Shown here piece after piece: positions 7,344-19,500 of a stretch of 64,000 bases of DNA. The position numbers and the translations under genes were made by a program. Each line of letters begins with the position of its first letter. Within the stretch, counting starts at the first letter, position 1. The DNA comes from Paenibacillus sp. UNC451MF. GTDB taxonomy: Bacteria; Bacillota; Bacilli; Paenibacillales; NBRC-103111. The stretch lies in contig NZ_JMLS01000024.1 of NCBI RefSeq assembly GCF_000686845.1, forward strand, positions 1 to 64,000, in the 5' to 3' direction. Under the pieces are notes generated by a model. It did no database searches and was not told where the DNA came from. It saw nothing but the letters and a program-made list of their open reading frames with translations.

Positions 7344-9005
7344 CTATTTTTTCCTAGCAAGCTTTATGGAAAGTGGTAGTAGAAAAACAGTATATGCAGC
7401 AAGAGCATATAGACAAATAATGAATGCCTCCGTGTAGCCTCTGGCGTTCGCTTGCCGCACCCCGTCCGCAAACAGCCGCTTTGCTTCGCTGGATACAGAT
7501 GCTGTTGCATCTACGCATCTAGGTGACATAGACGCATGAGAGCTTATGGTTTCAGGATAGCATACCCGGAACTTGGCTAATACGGCCTCACTCTGCTCTG
7601 CCGACAAAGGTGCATACGCAGCCAATTGCTGACGCATCTGAAGCTCAGTCTGGTGGCCCGCCTTTTCTGCATGTTGACTAAGTGAGTTCGTCCATATGAT
7701 ACCAATTAGAGCGATTCCAATAGCATAAGCCACCTGCATTCCGGTCGTCAAAATGCCCGATGCGGAGCCAATATCTTGCTTCTTCACTTTGGAAAGAACG
7801 ACATTGGTAAGTGGTGCGGCAATGAAACCCTGACCTATACCAAGCAAAGCTAATGCTGGAATCCATACATAAATATTGGGCGATATCCCTGTTCCTTGTA
7901 CGGTCAGGGCCAAAAACAAATACCCTGCTGCCGTGAGCACAGAACCGACGCTCAGAACATGTGAACCGATCTTTGAAGCCAATCGCGATGACATTAACGA
8001 TGCGAGGAAGTAACCTAGACCCATTGGTAAAATGACCGCTCCTGCTTTAAGCGGAGTAAATCCGAGCCCGATTTGGAACAAATAAGCGGAGATCAAGAAG
8101 AAGCTTGCTTGCGACGACATGAGCAAAAAGACGACAAGCATCCCGATTCCGAACCCTCTTTGACCGAATAAGTTCACATTCATGAAGGGGTCGACATTTC
8201 GCTGCAAAAGTCTTTTTTGAATCCAAATGAATAAGGCCAGCACGGGAACGGACAAAAGCAAACTGATAACGAGCGTAGACGGCCATCCTACTTTCTGACC
8301 TTGGACTAGCGGGTACACCAGCAATAATAACCCTGCAGCAACTAACGCCGCACCGAACCAGTCCGTCCTCGATGCAACCATCCCTCTTGACTCCGGTATC
8401 AACGGAATCATGCTTAATATCAATATACCGATAGGTACACTAAAGAAGAAAACCATTCTCCACTCCAGACCCCAGGGGTTCCAGTAAAGTAGCAATCCAC
8501 CGATCAGTTGACCGGTAGAGGCAGCCAGCCCTTGTGTCGCCCCGTAAAGTCCAAATATCTTACTTCTTTTCTCCGGCGCATATTGAGCCTGGATAAGTGA
8601 CAATATTTGCGGTGAAATCAGCGCTGCGCTCAATCCTTGAATGACCCGCACGACAGTGAGCATCCCAACATCAATGGATAGACCGCATAGCAAAGAGCTG
8701 ATCGTAAATCCAGCGACGCCAACAAGCAATATCTTCCGTCGACCGAATCGGTCGCCGAGTCTGCCGCCAATAATAAGAGCGACCGCATAGGCCAGTGTAT
8801 AAGCCGAGATGACGAATTGGACACCGAAGAAATCAGCATGAAGGCCGCGTTGAATCGACGGCGTCGCCACATTAACAATAAAAATATTGGCCACCGCCAT
8901 AAACACAGATAGCAGCAAAACCGTCAGCATAATTCGCGGACGCTGAAGAGTGTTCACCTCCACCTGCGGATGATTCAGTGAACTATGTGCTGCAGCTTGC
9001 GACAT
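7344..9005 (-). CDS. MFS drug exporter, DHA2 (14-TM) type
   Basis: A 553-aa multi-pass membrane protein, ATG 9005 with AAGGAGG upstream. Family motifs: ANIFIVNVATPSIQRGL in TM1 (motif D1), GGRLGDRFGRRKILLVG (motif A, loop 2-3), RVIQGLSAALISPQ in TM4, and the TM5 region GLAASTGQLIGGLLL (motif C, proton antiport). The length and 14 hydrophobic segments fit EmrB/QacA-type multidrug antiporters. A polar loop of about 90 residues precedes the last helix and contains two Cys (CYPE and RCVDA) that could form an extracellular disulfide. It is divergent from a TetR gene, with two palindromes between, so drug-induced derepression is the likely control. Confidence 0.9.
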   Translation of the reverse strand: MSQAAAHSSLNHPQVEVNTLQRPRIMLTVLLLSVFMAVANIFIVNVATPSIQRGLHADFFGVQFVISAYTLAYAVALIIGGRLGDRFGRRKILLVGVAGFTISSLLCGLSIDVGMLTVVRVIQGLSAALISPQILSLIQAQYAPEKRSKIFGLYGATQGLAASTGQLIGGLLLYWNPWGLEWRMVFFFSVPIGILILSMIPLIPESRGMVASRTDWFGAALVAAGLLLLVYPLVQGQKVGWPSTLVISLLLSVPVLALFIWIQKRLLQRNVDPFMNVNLFGQRGFGIGMLVVFLLMSSQASFFLISAYLFQIGLGFTPLKAGAVILPMGLGYFLASLMSSRLASKIGSHVLSVGSVLTAAGYLFLALTVQGTGISPNIYVWIPALALLGIGQGFIAAPLTNVVLSKVKKQDIGSASGILTTGMQVAYAIGIALIGIIWTNSLSQHAEKAGHQTELQMRQQLAAYAPLSAEQSEAVLAKFRVCYPETISSHASMSPRCVDATASVSSEAKRLFADGVRQANARGYTEAFIICLYALAAYTVFLLPLSIKLARKK

Positions 9006-9072
9006 CAATTTTATCCTCCTTGTGTACCCCCTGGGAACATTGACATGTGCAGGGATGCTCGATTACAATAAA

Positions 9073-9127
9073 TGAGACAGAACTGTCTCATCCATCATTG
9101 ATTCGTATGATACAGACAGATCTGTCT
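9073..9127. promoter_or_regulatory. Two palindromic operators between MFS and TetR genes
   Basis: TGAGACAGAACTGTCTCA (9073-9090) and AGACAGATCTGTCT (9114-9127) share the half-site AGACAG. Their centres are 39 bp apart, in the 167-bp divergent promoter region. This is the usual arrangement for a TetR repressor controlling itself and its pump. Confidence 0.75.
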
Positions 9128-9172
9128 CATGTCAATAGCATTGTTCCTTAAATTTGGAATCGGGTGATTATT

Positions 9173-9745
9173 ATGGAAAAAAAAGAATCGGCAAAGGAGC
9201 GGATTTTGCGGGTCGCTTCCAATTTATTTTACAAAGAAGGCGTTCGGGCTGTCGGTATCGACAGAATTATTGAGGAATCTGGCGTAGCTAAGGCGAGCTT
9301 TTACCGGAATTTCCCTACAAAGGATAGCCTCATCGTTGCTTATCTAGAGATAAGGCATGGTAAGAGAGCTGATTCGATTGCAGAAGCGAAACGGCGACAT
9401 CCTAACTCTCCTAAAGACCAGTTCTACTCGCTTCTTGAAGATTTAGTCGAGCGGATGAAGGATCCGGGATTTCGTGGCTGTCCGTTTATGAATGCGGTTG
9501 TGGAGTTTCCCGATCTGGAGCATCCCGGTCATCGTTCTGCCGTAGATAACCGGCATCGGACTTGGGATATGGTAGAGGAAATAGCGAGGGAAGGCAAAGT
9601 GCAAAATCCGGTCGAGTTGGCCGCTCAGATCCGGATTTTAAGTGACGGGGCTATGATGAGTGCATATATCGATAAGGATTCGTTCCATCCAGACTATTTC
9701 CTGAGCGCGGCGAGGCGGTTGATTGAGGATCACTTTTCCCGGTAA
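9173..9745 (+). CDS. TetR/AcrR-family repressor
   Basis: A 190-aa protein. The N-terminal helix-turn-helix reads RILRVASNLFYKEGVRAVGI then ESGVAKASFYRNFPTKDSL, a full TetR DNA-binding signature. The C-terminal ligand domain has GCPFMNAVVEFPD, common in this subfamily. ATG 9173 has only a weak GGGTGA site; GTG 9164 is an alternative start. It is divergent from the DHA2 exporter and presumably represses both genes by binding the two palindromes. Confidence 0.9.
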   Translation: MEKKESAKERILRVASNLFYKEGVRAVGIDRIIEESGVAKASFYRNFPTKDSLIVAYLEIRHGKRADSIAEAKRRHPNSPKDQFYSLLEDLVERMKDPGFRGCPFMNAVVEFPDLEHPGHRSAVDNRHRTWDMVEEIAREGKVQNPVELAAQIRILSDGAMMSAYIDKDSFHPDYFLSAARRLIEDHFSR

Positions 9746-9785
9746 AAAAAGCCGGCATCGCTATAAAGCGTGCCGGCTTCTTTCG
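9744..9785. terminator. Bidirectional terminator between tetR and the protease
   Basis: GCCGGCA (9751-9757) pairs with TGCCGGC (9771-9777), with an inner CGCT/AGCG stem. An A-run lies on the left and a T-rich tail on the right. It closes the convergent tetR gene and the 28-kb surface-protein transcription unit. Confidence 0.85.
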
Positions 9786-9794
9786 TAATCGATC

Positions 9795-10481
9795 TTACTG
9801 TGAAGGTAACAGATTTCGTAAATCATCCATCGGAATGACTAGATGGATATTATTCATTGTCTTCAATGATCCGGATATAATGCCGGACAAACGCCCATAC
9901 CTGTCAATGATCGGCCCTCCGGACATTCCGCTTACGATCTGGGCCGAGGTCAAAATCCGTCCTCTCCCATTGATCTGCGCGTTCGGCGAGTTAATAATGC
10001 CTTCGCTAATTATCGGACTGTCCTTCATAGGGTAGCCTATAGCGAATACCTTCTCGCCATGCTTTACTGCCGTTTCCCTAACCTGAAGGGAATGATACGC
10101 AACGTGCTCCCCCAAACCCGAATCTGGAATGGGAAGCTTTAAGATCGCCGCATCCGTCTGTTCATCACAGTTCAGCACTTCGATGGGAGATACCGTTCTT
10201 CCGTCGCCCATAATTCCTTCAAGCCTCTCCCCCTCTTTAATGACATGGCAAGCCGTTGCCGCGATGCCTTCCGGAGAGAGGATCACTCCTGTTCCGGAAG
10301 CCTTTAATATACCGTCTCCATTCAAAGCCCGGATGTAGAACACTGCGCTCTCTGTGCGCTCATAAATGTCTTCCGCATTGAAAGTGGCCGCCTCATCTGC
10401 ATTGACTTTGGCAAGCAGACTCATACCTGACAACAGCAAAACGAATAATCCTAAACATAAAGCCGTTATTTTTCTTTTCAA
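9795..10481 (-). CDS. Secreted trypsin-like (HtrA-type) serine protease without PDZ
   Basis: A 228-aa protein with an N-terminal signal/anchor segment (residues about 5-28, ending NADEA). The trypsin-fold catalytic triad is visible: His79 in TACHV, Asp110 in TDAAILKL and Ser187 in SGMSGGPI. It resembles DegP/HtrA proteases but ends right after the protease domain. The start is TTG (10479-10481); the nearest ATG is out of frame, and GAGAGG/GGCGG lies just upstream. It starts 29 bases after the giant SLH protein stop, so it is the last gene of that operon. Processing or quality control of the large surface proteins is a reasonable inference, not shown. Confidence 0.88.
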   Translation of the reverse strand: MKRKITALCLGLFVLLLSGMSLLAKVNADEAATFNAEDIYERTESAVFYIRALNGDGILKASGTGVILSPEGIAATACHVIKEGERLEGIMGDGRTVSPIEVLNCDEQTDAAILKLPIPDSGLGEHVAYHSLQVRETAVKHGEKVFAIGYPMKDSPIISEGIINSPNAQINGRGRILTSAQIVSGMSGGPIIDRYGRLSGIISGSLKTMNNIHLVIPMDDLRNLLPSQ

Positions 10482-10510
10482 ATTTCATGCCGCCTCTCTG
10501 GCCCTGATGC

Positions 10511-13500
10511 TTATTTCATCGCTGCCATAATATCCCGAAAAGCCCAGTGAGCAGGAGGCAGGTCGCTGAATTTCTCAGGCAGATCCTGTTTCTTAATGCC
10601 TATGATTCTGTTGATCAAGACGACGGCCTGCGCCCTTGTAATTTCGCTATCAGGCTTAAATGTGCCGTCCGGGAAGCCCTCGACATACCCTGCTTTCGTA
10701 AAGGCATTGATGTATTTTTCCGACCAATGGCCGGATACATCAGACAAAGATGCATCACCTGTTTGGTTGATATCCAGCTTCAACACTCTGGACATAACGA
10801 CGACAAACTCTGCTCTTGTCAGCCCTTTCTCACCGCCAAAGGTGTTGTCCGGGTAACCATCAATAATACCTGCCGACGCAAAGAAGGCGATCTGATTTTG
10901 TTTGCCGCTATCAACGTCTCTGAGCAGGTTTCCGACGGTCACGTCCTCTCTATTCAGCAGCGGAGCAAGCATATCTGTAATTTCGTATCTGCTGAGCGAA
11001 TTATCAGGCCTAAATTCGTTATTCTCATAGCCTGATATGTACTTCATTTGGCTTACATCGCTTTTCAAATCGAACTTGGCATTCTCCACCTGGTAATGGA
11101 TCGTCACGACCTGATCGTTTTGATCGGTAATCATTTTGATAGTCATATTCCGTGTGATTAACAATTCTCCAGTATAGCGGAGGCTGTTCTTTGTTGGAGT
11201 GCTTCCATCGGTCGTGTAATAAATTATTTGGCCCTCTGGAGCCTTTAATGTCACTTTGCTGTTTTTAGCGACAGTTACCGAAGCTAAATCATCGGTCTGA
11301 ACTGCTTTTTCGCCAATATAAGCTATAACGGCCGGCTCTGATACTACAGGTGGGAACCAACCGCCACCTCCTCCACCTTTCCCGCGGGAAGGCTCTGGCT
11401 CCTGTTTGGTCCAGATCGCGGAGAACACCTCACTGCTTTCTTTTTCATCAGCCATTGTGATTGCCTTGATCGTTGTCGTATTAGTTAATACGATAGGTGC
11501 GGTATATACCTGAGACCACTGATCTGGCTGGCTGCCGTTCAATGTGTAGTAGATGATGCCATTTGCTTCATCTGCAGCTAGTGCTACAGAAGTCTTGGTG
11601 TTGAACGGATTGTCCCCGGTTATAGCTTTAGGCTTTTGAGCGGTCTCTGCAAACGCAGGGACCGGCATATTCACGGTCAACTCTCTGGAGTCTCCATTCA
11701 CCGTTGCTCTCAAGATAGCCTTTCCGGCTAAGTTCATCGAGCCTTTCAGAGAACCTGAAGCGCTGTTGATCGAAATTTCCCTTGGATCAGCAGTCCAAGC
11801 TAGTTCACCGTCCTGAGTTAGCTCAAATTCAGACTTGATGTTATGAATAACATCTTTATCACCTAGGATAATGGCTGCCGCACTCAGCTTCGATGCTCCG
11901 TTTCCATTGAACGCAGCAAGCTGAGGATAGAATCCTTTAGCTGCCTTCCATATTCCTGTATTCAGGCTTACCGGCAGCGTCCCTTGGACAAAGTCTTTGG
12001 CTAGCAGTCCCGCTGCTTCGCCTTCTACTCCTGCTGCCCTGTTTCCATTAGCATTATAGTATGCCGTGTCCGATTTGAGCATTTGCTTGTTAAAAGCGGT
12101 GTTCTTGATCATAGCTGCCGCTTCTTTCTGACCCACAATGCCTCCGAAAAATGTTTTGCCTAGTACGATTTTTCCACCTACCGCAGCAATAACCTCACCG
12201 TAATTCATCGAATCACTTATCACGCCTTCAGATGCGTGTCCGGCAATACCGCCAGCCCATGCTTTCGTCGTCGCTTTGGCTTGAACGCGTCCCGAATAAT
12301 ACGTGTTCCCAATCAATCCTTGGTTCAGCCCCACGATACCTCCTGCTGTTGCTTGGTCCGATGTGACGGAGATATCTGCGAAGGAGAACGACTCCCTGAT
12401 GTCCCCGGCTTTTCCGTTTACTCCGGCAATGCCTCCCACCAGCGCTTCTTGTCCTGCATTCTTCGGATGGATGATGCCTCTTGAATACGCTTTGCTGATT
12501 TTCCCTTCATTGGAACCTGCAATTCCACCCAAAACGCTACCCGCAGCGTCAATAGTACCGTTCACAACAACTTGTTCGGCGCTGCCACTGTTCGCTCCTG
12601 TCAAGCCGCCGATATGATTGGCCCCGTTTAGCGTAAGAGATTGAATGCTAGCATCTGAGATTGTGCCTCCATTATTTCCTGTCGCTCCGCCTGTAAAGTC
12701 GGTGCCGTTTACGGTCAAACCTTGGATGCTAACACTTGAAAGTCCGCCTTTATTCTCACCTGTTAATCCGCCGGTATTATTGGCGCCTTGTACGGTCAGA
12801 TCATGCATGGTGACTTTCGAAATCATGTTTTCGTTGCTTCCTGCTACCCCGCCTGTGTAATCAGCTCCGCTAACGTTTAGAGATTGAAGGATAACATTCG
12901 AAATCGCGCCTTCATTTTTCCCCGTAATCCCCCCGGTATAATCGTCTCCCTTCACCGAGCCGCTAACGGTAATACCGCTAATGATAGCTCCGCTATGGTT
13001 AATCCCAGCTACAATTCCTGTATTAGCGCCGGCAGTAAGGTTTGCATCTGCAAAGGATACATTAACAATTTTCCCGTAGTTCTCCGCAGTAAAACCATAG
13101 GCTGATGTTCCGGATGCTCGACCTTGAAGTCCTTTAATTGATTTACCCTTGCCATCGAGCTCTCCATGGAAAGCAGCAAAAGGTACCCATGAGGTGTCAC
13201 CAATGGAAATATCTGCGCCTAGGGAAAGCTTGTTCAAACTAGGCTTGACATCGGCTGCTCTATTAAACAACCGGTAATAGTTCAAGTTCACATCGTTATA
13301 CAGGGTAACTACGCCATTTAGCTGTTTGACGTTCTGGATGACGATTTCACCTTCACCATTGAGGCTCAGGAAGGAAGCATCCATCTCGAAGTTCCATTTG
13401 CCAAAGCCATAGGCGCTTGTCATGTCATCTTCCGCTTTTGCTGCTTCCACTGTCCCTAGGCTGCGGCCGAATGGAGCCAGAGATCCTAGATAAGAGGAAA

Positions 13501-16500
13501 GCGTTACTTTACCGTCCCTGAAATTGTAGCCGATAAGCGCCCCCTTGAATGCATTGGCGCCAGTTACGTTCATCTTAATGTTCTCAGTGCCTGTGTACGC
13601 ACTTTCGATAATTCCATCGTTGTACCCTGCAAAGCCCCCAGTATACGACCTGGTCGCATGATTAACCCCGTTGGTCTCCACTTTGCTTTGCAAAGCATAT
13701 GCTTTCTTCACCATTGCCGATCGTTCCACGACTCCAGCAAACCCGCCGGTTCTCGTATCGAAGCCTGTATTTACCACATCTCCCGTGGCGTAAGCCTCTG
13801 TAATCTCGTAATGATCAACCGATCCCGCAAAGCCGCCTGAGTAAGCTCCCGTTATCCCTTGGACATCAACGACTCCTTTAGCATAAGCCCGCTGAATCGC
13901 TCCTGCCCCTGCCGGATCAGCGTCACCGAGCGAGCCTGCAAAGCCGCCCGCATAAATCGTATTATCCTGATTGTCACATACGACCTGAACAGGAATATCA
14001 GCAAAAGAATCGGCGAATCGCGTATTGTCCGACATCCCCACAAAGCCGCCGACGTGAGTAGCCGGCGTCATGCCCGGTTTCGTAACCGCACTAGCGATGA
14101 CTATCTTCTCTCCTGCGGTTGCTGCTGCATTCGAATAATGAATTTCCCCGCCTGCCGCTCGACCGACGAAACCGCCGACATGATAAACGCGGCTGGAATC
14201 TGCGGCAATGCTGTTATGAGCGGAAGTACTTACAATAATGCCGCTGCTGAAACCTGCGACGCCTCCGACATCAGCCGTTTTTCCTCCGCTGACGGCAATG
14301 GCTGGAGTTGTTACAGAATGATAGATGGAAGCCGCCTTGTTTTTACCGGCAATACCGCCGACATACATATCGGCTCCATTATCCACTCCTGTCGCTTTAA
14401 TGGATTTGGCCGACACGTTGGCATTGTAAATTCCTTTGTACAACGGTGCCAGCTTGCTGAAATCAAAGCTTTGATTGACATCCTTCGAAGATATAAGCCC
14501 CGCAACGCCGCCGACAATGGCTTCGCCCGATCTGGAAGCGGAATCGATATCCGACTTCACATCAACCATATAAAGAATAGAATCGTCTGCCTGGCCTGCA
14601 ATGCCGCCGACGGTCACACGGTCTCCGGCAGCTTTGAGCGAGCCGCTCACTGAAGCCTGCCGTACTGCCGTATTCGCAAGCTTACCCGCAACTCCGCCTA
14701 GGATCGCTTGCTCGCTTGTCTCGGAGCTTGCAAGCATGACGTTGTCTACCTTAACTTCATCCAGATCAAAGAAATTGCTGCCTTTTCCTTCCTTGGTTCC
14801 CACGATGCCGCCCACAACGCCGTTTCCAACCATATGCTGTATGGTATTGCCAGCCGTGATAACTGTATGATTGATCGGATTATCAGAGCCGGATTGACCT
14901 GTGATTCCTCCCAAGGTCGATTCCGCTCCAAGCGCTTCCAGCTTGCCTTCAGTGAAGGCGAGATGAATATTTTCCGCCTTACCGGTAACATGCTGCCCGA
15001 TCAATCCTCCCACGATACTGCCCGTACCCGTAGTTGAAATTCGGGAAGCAATGTCCATGCTGAGGCCACTGACATCGCCGTTCTGCCTTCCGATGAGGCC
15101 ACCTATCGTAGCATTGCTCGCTGAACTGCCAATACTTGAATCCGTCACTTTGAAGGTGAACACGTTCGGATTGACCGCAAACGCATTGTCTCCAATAAGA
15201 CCGCCTGCTACCGGATTCGTCCCCGTTGCTTCAATTCGGCTTCCGCCTTCCAAGCTAACGTCAGCAGTTGCTACAGTGCCTGTATTTTTTCCTATCAGAG
15301 AGCCAACGGTAGCACCGCTGATCTTAGCGCCTCCTGTCAGCTTGATGCTGATATGGGATACAGTCCCTTTATTGACCCCGGCAAGGACGCCTGTGAATTG
15401 TTGCCCGGTTAAAGACAGGGGCTCTAGCTTGATATTCTCTACAATAGCCTTCTGTCCGATGACTCCGAACAATCCGGAGTAAGAGGAAGTCGACGTCAAA
15501 GTTAGGCCATCGATCAAATGGTTGTTTCCTTTAAAATTCCCTTGGAACGCGCTATCTTCATTGATACCGATTGGCACCCATTGTTTCGATTGAATGTGGA
15601 TTGGACTCATCACTTTGATCGTTCTGCCTTCAAAGGAGAATTTAGGAACGCCAGGTATAGTTCCGTTCACGATCGCCGCAAGCCCAGCAAGCTCCGCCTC
15701 GCTTTTCACCTCAAAGTTAATCGCGAAGGTGTCACGCACATACCAGTTGATGTTGGCATTCACGTCGCTGCCGCCGCCCGTCTCTCCTCCACCATTGGCA
15801 ATACGGATTAACTCGGGATATTTATATTCCGCATCGAGCGAGCCGTATCTCCAGGTCGAATCGAAATCCCAGCCGGACAACCCAGGGAAGTAGTTTCTAT
15901 CCTTAAGCGTTGCCGCCAATATTGTGCTAAGACGTGCATGTGCATTAAGCCAGAGGAAGCTGCCATCCGCAAAGTCCGGCAAATCTCCATTAATATCATT
16001 GTCTACATCTTTCACGTAATAAGCTTTATACAGCAATTCTTTGTTGGTATTGTCGTAACGTCCGGCAAAACCGCCGGCATAGGAGCCGTCACCGGCCGTC
16101 ACCTTGCCAGCTGAGTATGCCGTTGTCACAGTACCGTTCGTAATTCTGCCAAGCAGGCCTCCCGCGAAAGAATGGTCTGCATTTGCAATGACTTCTTTAG
16201 CTGCATAGGAGTTCGTGATTGTGCCTGCTGCATGCTCGCCCGCCAAACCTCCGACAATCGAATAGCTTCCGTTCGCGGTAACCTTGGAAACCGAGTACGA
16301 TTTATCGATCGCTCCACTGTTGCGGCCTGCCAAGCCTCCCAGATAGACAGAGCTGCCTTCGATACCATGAGCATTGCCCGTGATAGCAATGTCCACGTAG
16401 GACGCCGTCACTTGGCCCAAATTTTCTCCGACCAAACCACCGGCAAGCGTATTTTCACCTTCGATAATCAGGTTCGCATTGGAATACGTGTAATATAGCG

Positions 16501-19500
16501 TTCCACTTTCCATATTCCGTCCTGCCAAGCCACCTACGATGCCGGAATTCCCATCGGAAGTAATCGAAATTTTATCGGAAATGCTGTTATTGGCGATCAG
16601 ACTGCGATTCTCACCAACCATGCCACCAGTTACCGAAGCCTCTGCGTTCACCAAGATCGATCCTACGATTCGGCTGTTCTGAATCGTACTGACTGCCTTG
16701 CCCGGATCGGAGCTAGGGTCTCCTGCCCGACGATCATTGATTCCGACAATACCGCCGATGATGGAAGAAGTTGCAGTCGGAGTCACCTTTATACTAAGAG
16801 CTGCCGTATTATTATTTAAGATAACGGAGGTCGTTTCCGTGCTCAGGTTGTATCCAGTCATACCACCAACTAATGAGTTTGGACTTCCTATGACTAGACT
16901 GACAGAGCCTGATGCAATTTTTTCTATACGTGATTTGCTGCTGTATCCGGCGATACCGCCGAAATAGGAAGATTCTGCAGTCGTTGCGCTGGTTATAAAC
17001 AAGTTGTTGGCGTTGATTTTGACTTCGTCTCCGATGATTTTACTATTTTCAATTTTACCCGCTAGACCGCCTGCGCTGGCATTGGCTCCCTTAACGGAAA
17101 TCGTCGCATAATCAGGGAGTTTAGCATCGACAGCAACGTCCTTGATCTCGGTATTTTGAACATATCCGGCAATACCGCCAATGGAGGCATTCCCCCCCGT
17201 TGCCTGGATCAAGGTCGCTTCTCCGGCATGGACCCATGCGCTGCTAATGCTTGCCGGCGATGCACTTCCATCCGGCGCTTCGGAGCGTCCGACGATTCCT
17301 CCGACCTCACCTGCTTCGCCGCTAACCTCAAGCTGATGATTATCAGCTTGAACGTTGGTAATAGCCCCCCTATTTTTACCGGCGATACCACCTACTTGGT
17401 TCGCAGTTCCCGAAGCGTTCACTTGAACGTTCAGAGCATTGCTCTTCGGGGTGTTCTTTTGATTTTCACCATAAAGCCCACCGATCTCAAGTGTGTTCCC
17501 CTGAGCCGTAACAGTTATATCTTTAGCTGTGATAGCAGAGCCGTCGTTAGTCGTATTTTCTTGAGTCGTATCCTGAACACCTACGGCGCCGCCAATCTTC
17601 CCTGCGTTAGCAGGAACTAGAATCTTGACGCCTTCGATATCGAGGAAAGCTTGTGGCGTACGGTTAATACCGATAGCTCCACCTACGCTGCTATTATCGG
17701 CTTTAACATCGATCTCCAGCTGCTTAACCTGAACCGGGGCCCCCACTGCTCCAATTTGAGCTTCAGCTGTGAGTGTTCCTGCCACTGCTCCCAAGTTATA
17801 GCTGGTTCTTCCCGCTTCACTCAACAAGCCAATCTGGGTAACAAGAGTGTCATTAACCGTAAGAGGTCCCTCATTACGCCCAATAATACCACCGGCTGTC
17901 AGTCTGTCGATGCCGTTTGCAGCAGCAAGCTTCACACTATCGCTATCGTGGTCTCCTTTATCGCCAACCGTTGCACCCATAATGGACCCTTGTGCTGTAC
18001 CCGCAATCCCCCCTGCGAAGCCGTCCGCGGTTTGTACCGTCGCCGTTACATACTGGATGGTTGCCTTATTTACAGTACCTTTCAAATTTCCTGCTATGCC
18101 GCCGATGAACCCATCGGAGGTAATCCTAACATGGCTTTCCTTCGTGTTTCCTACACTAGCATCAGAAATAACTCCTCCGTCCACATACCCTGCAATACCG
18201 CCGGTATATGTGCTAGCGCCGCCTCCCGTCGATGTAATCGTACCACCCTTGTACGTTTGAGCTGCGTCAACGATCCCTGCCGGTGTCTGCTTTAAAGAAC
18301 CATTGTTTATGTTTGCATTACCACCTGTCAAATAGCCAACAATGCCGCCTGTGCTGACCGTGCCTCCAGAGCTGGAAGCTGCAGCATTGACAGTAATATC
18401 GCTTGCAAACGTTGCGTTTGCTATCGTTTTATCAGAGCTATCAGCCGGAATGAAGCCGATGAAGCCCCCGGTATACAGCTTGGATATACCGTCTACCTTG
18501 ATATCCCCGGCACTGGAAACGTTGCTGATCCCATTCCCCGTTCTCGCATAAGCTCGGTTAGAGATGATACCGCCCGTGTAGACTCCCGTTCCCCCGCTTA
18601 CGGTGATGCTTCCGCTATTCTCGTAAGCGAGTAGAGACGCATTTTCGAATAAAGCCCTATTCTCTGCGTAGCCGATTAAACCGCCGGTATAGGCTTCATC
18701 CGGTTTGTCCGCCAGCGCTCCGCCCGATACGCGGATCGCTCCCGTATTTTTGGCTGCTCCCTTAAATGAGAAGTCCCCCGTCGCATAACCGATAAGTCCA
18801 CCAGTATAAACGTGGTCTTTTCCTGATGCCGCAATGCTTACACTATTGACATGGCTCTTTTCCAACGAAAAGATGCCTTCCGTATAGCCGACGAGCCCAC
18901 CAGTATAAACGTTAGTTCCGCCGTTGTTCGTTACAACTCCTGTATTGTTGAAAGTAACATCCGCATTGGCAGTACCTAGTGAACCTGCAAGTCCTCCGGC
19001 ATACGATCCACTTGCAGAAGGAGCAGCGATACTTACCGCACCGCTATTGGAAGTATTTACAGAAAACTTCGCCAGACCGTTCGCCTTACCCAAAATGCCA
19101 CCGGCATAGTTGTTCAAACCGCCGATAGCTGTAACGGCACCTGTGTTGGAAATGATCGTATTGTCCTGATTCATCTCGACGGACACCGGCGAATAGCCGA
19201 TAATCCCCCCTGCATATACATTCCGGTTAGCCTTACTAGTTGCATTTAGCGCACCGTTATTCCATATTTTTACGTATTTTGCTCCGCTGCCGTATACACT
19301 GCCCGTGACCCCTCCGGCATACACATCGCCGCCGGATGCAGTTATCTGAGCGTTATTTTTCAAGTTGGATAAGGTTCCTTCGCCCTGGCCGACGATCCCC
19401 CCGACGTAAGTAACCTGATTAGACGTATCTATTTTTATAGATACATCATTTGTAATATCGTACAAAATACTGTTGTTTACCATCTTGCCGACCGCTGCGC

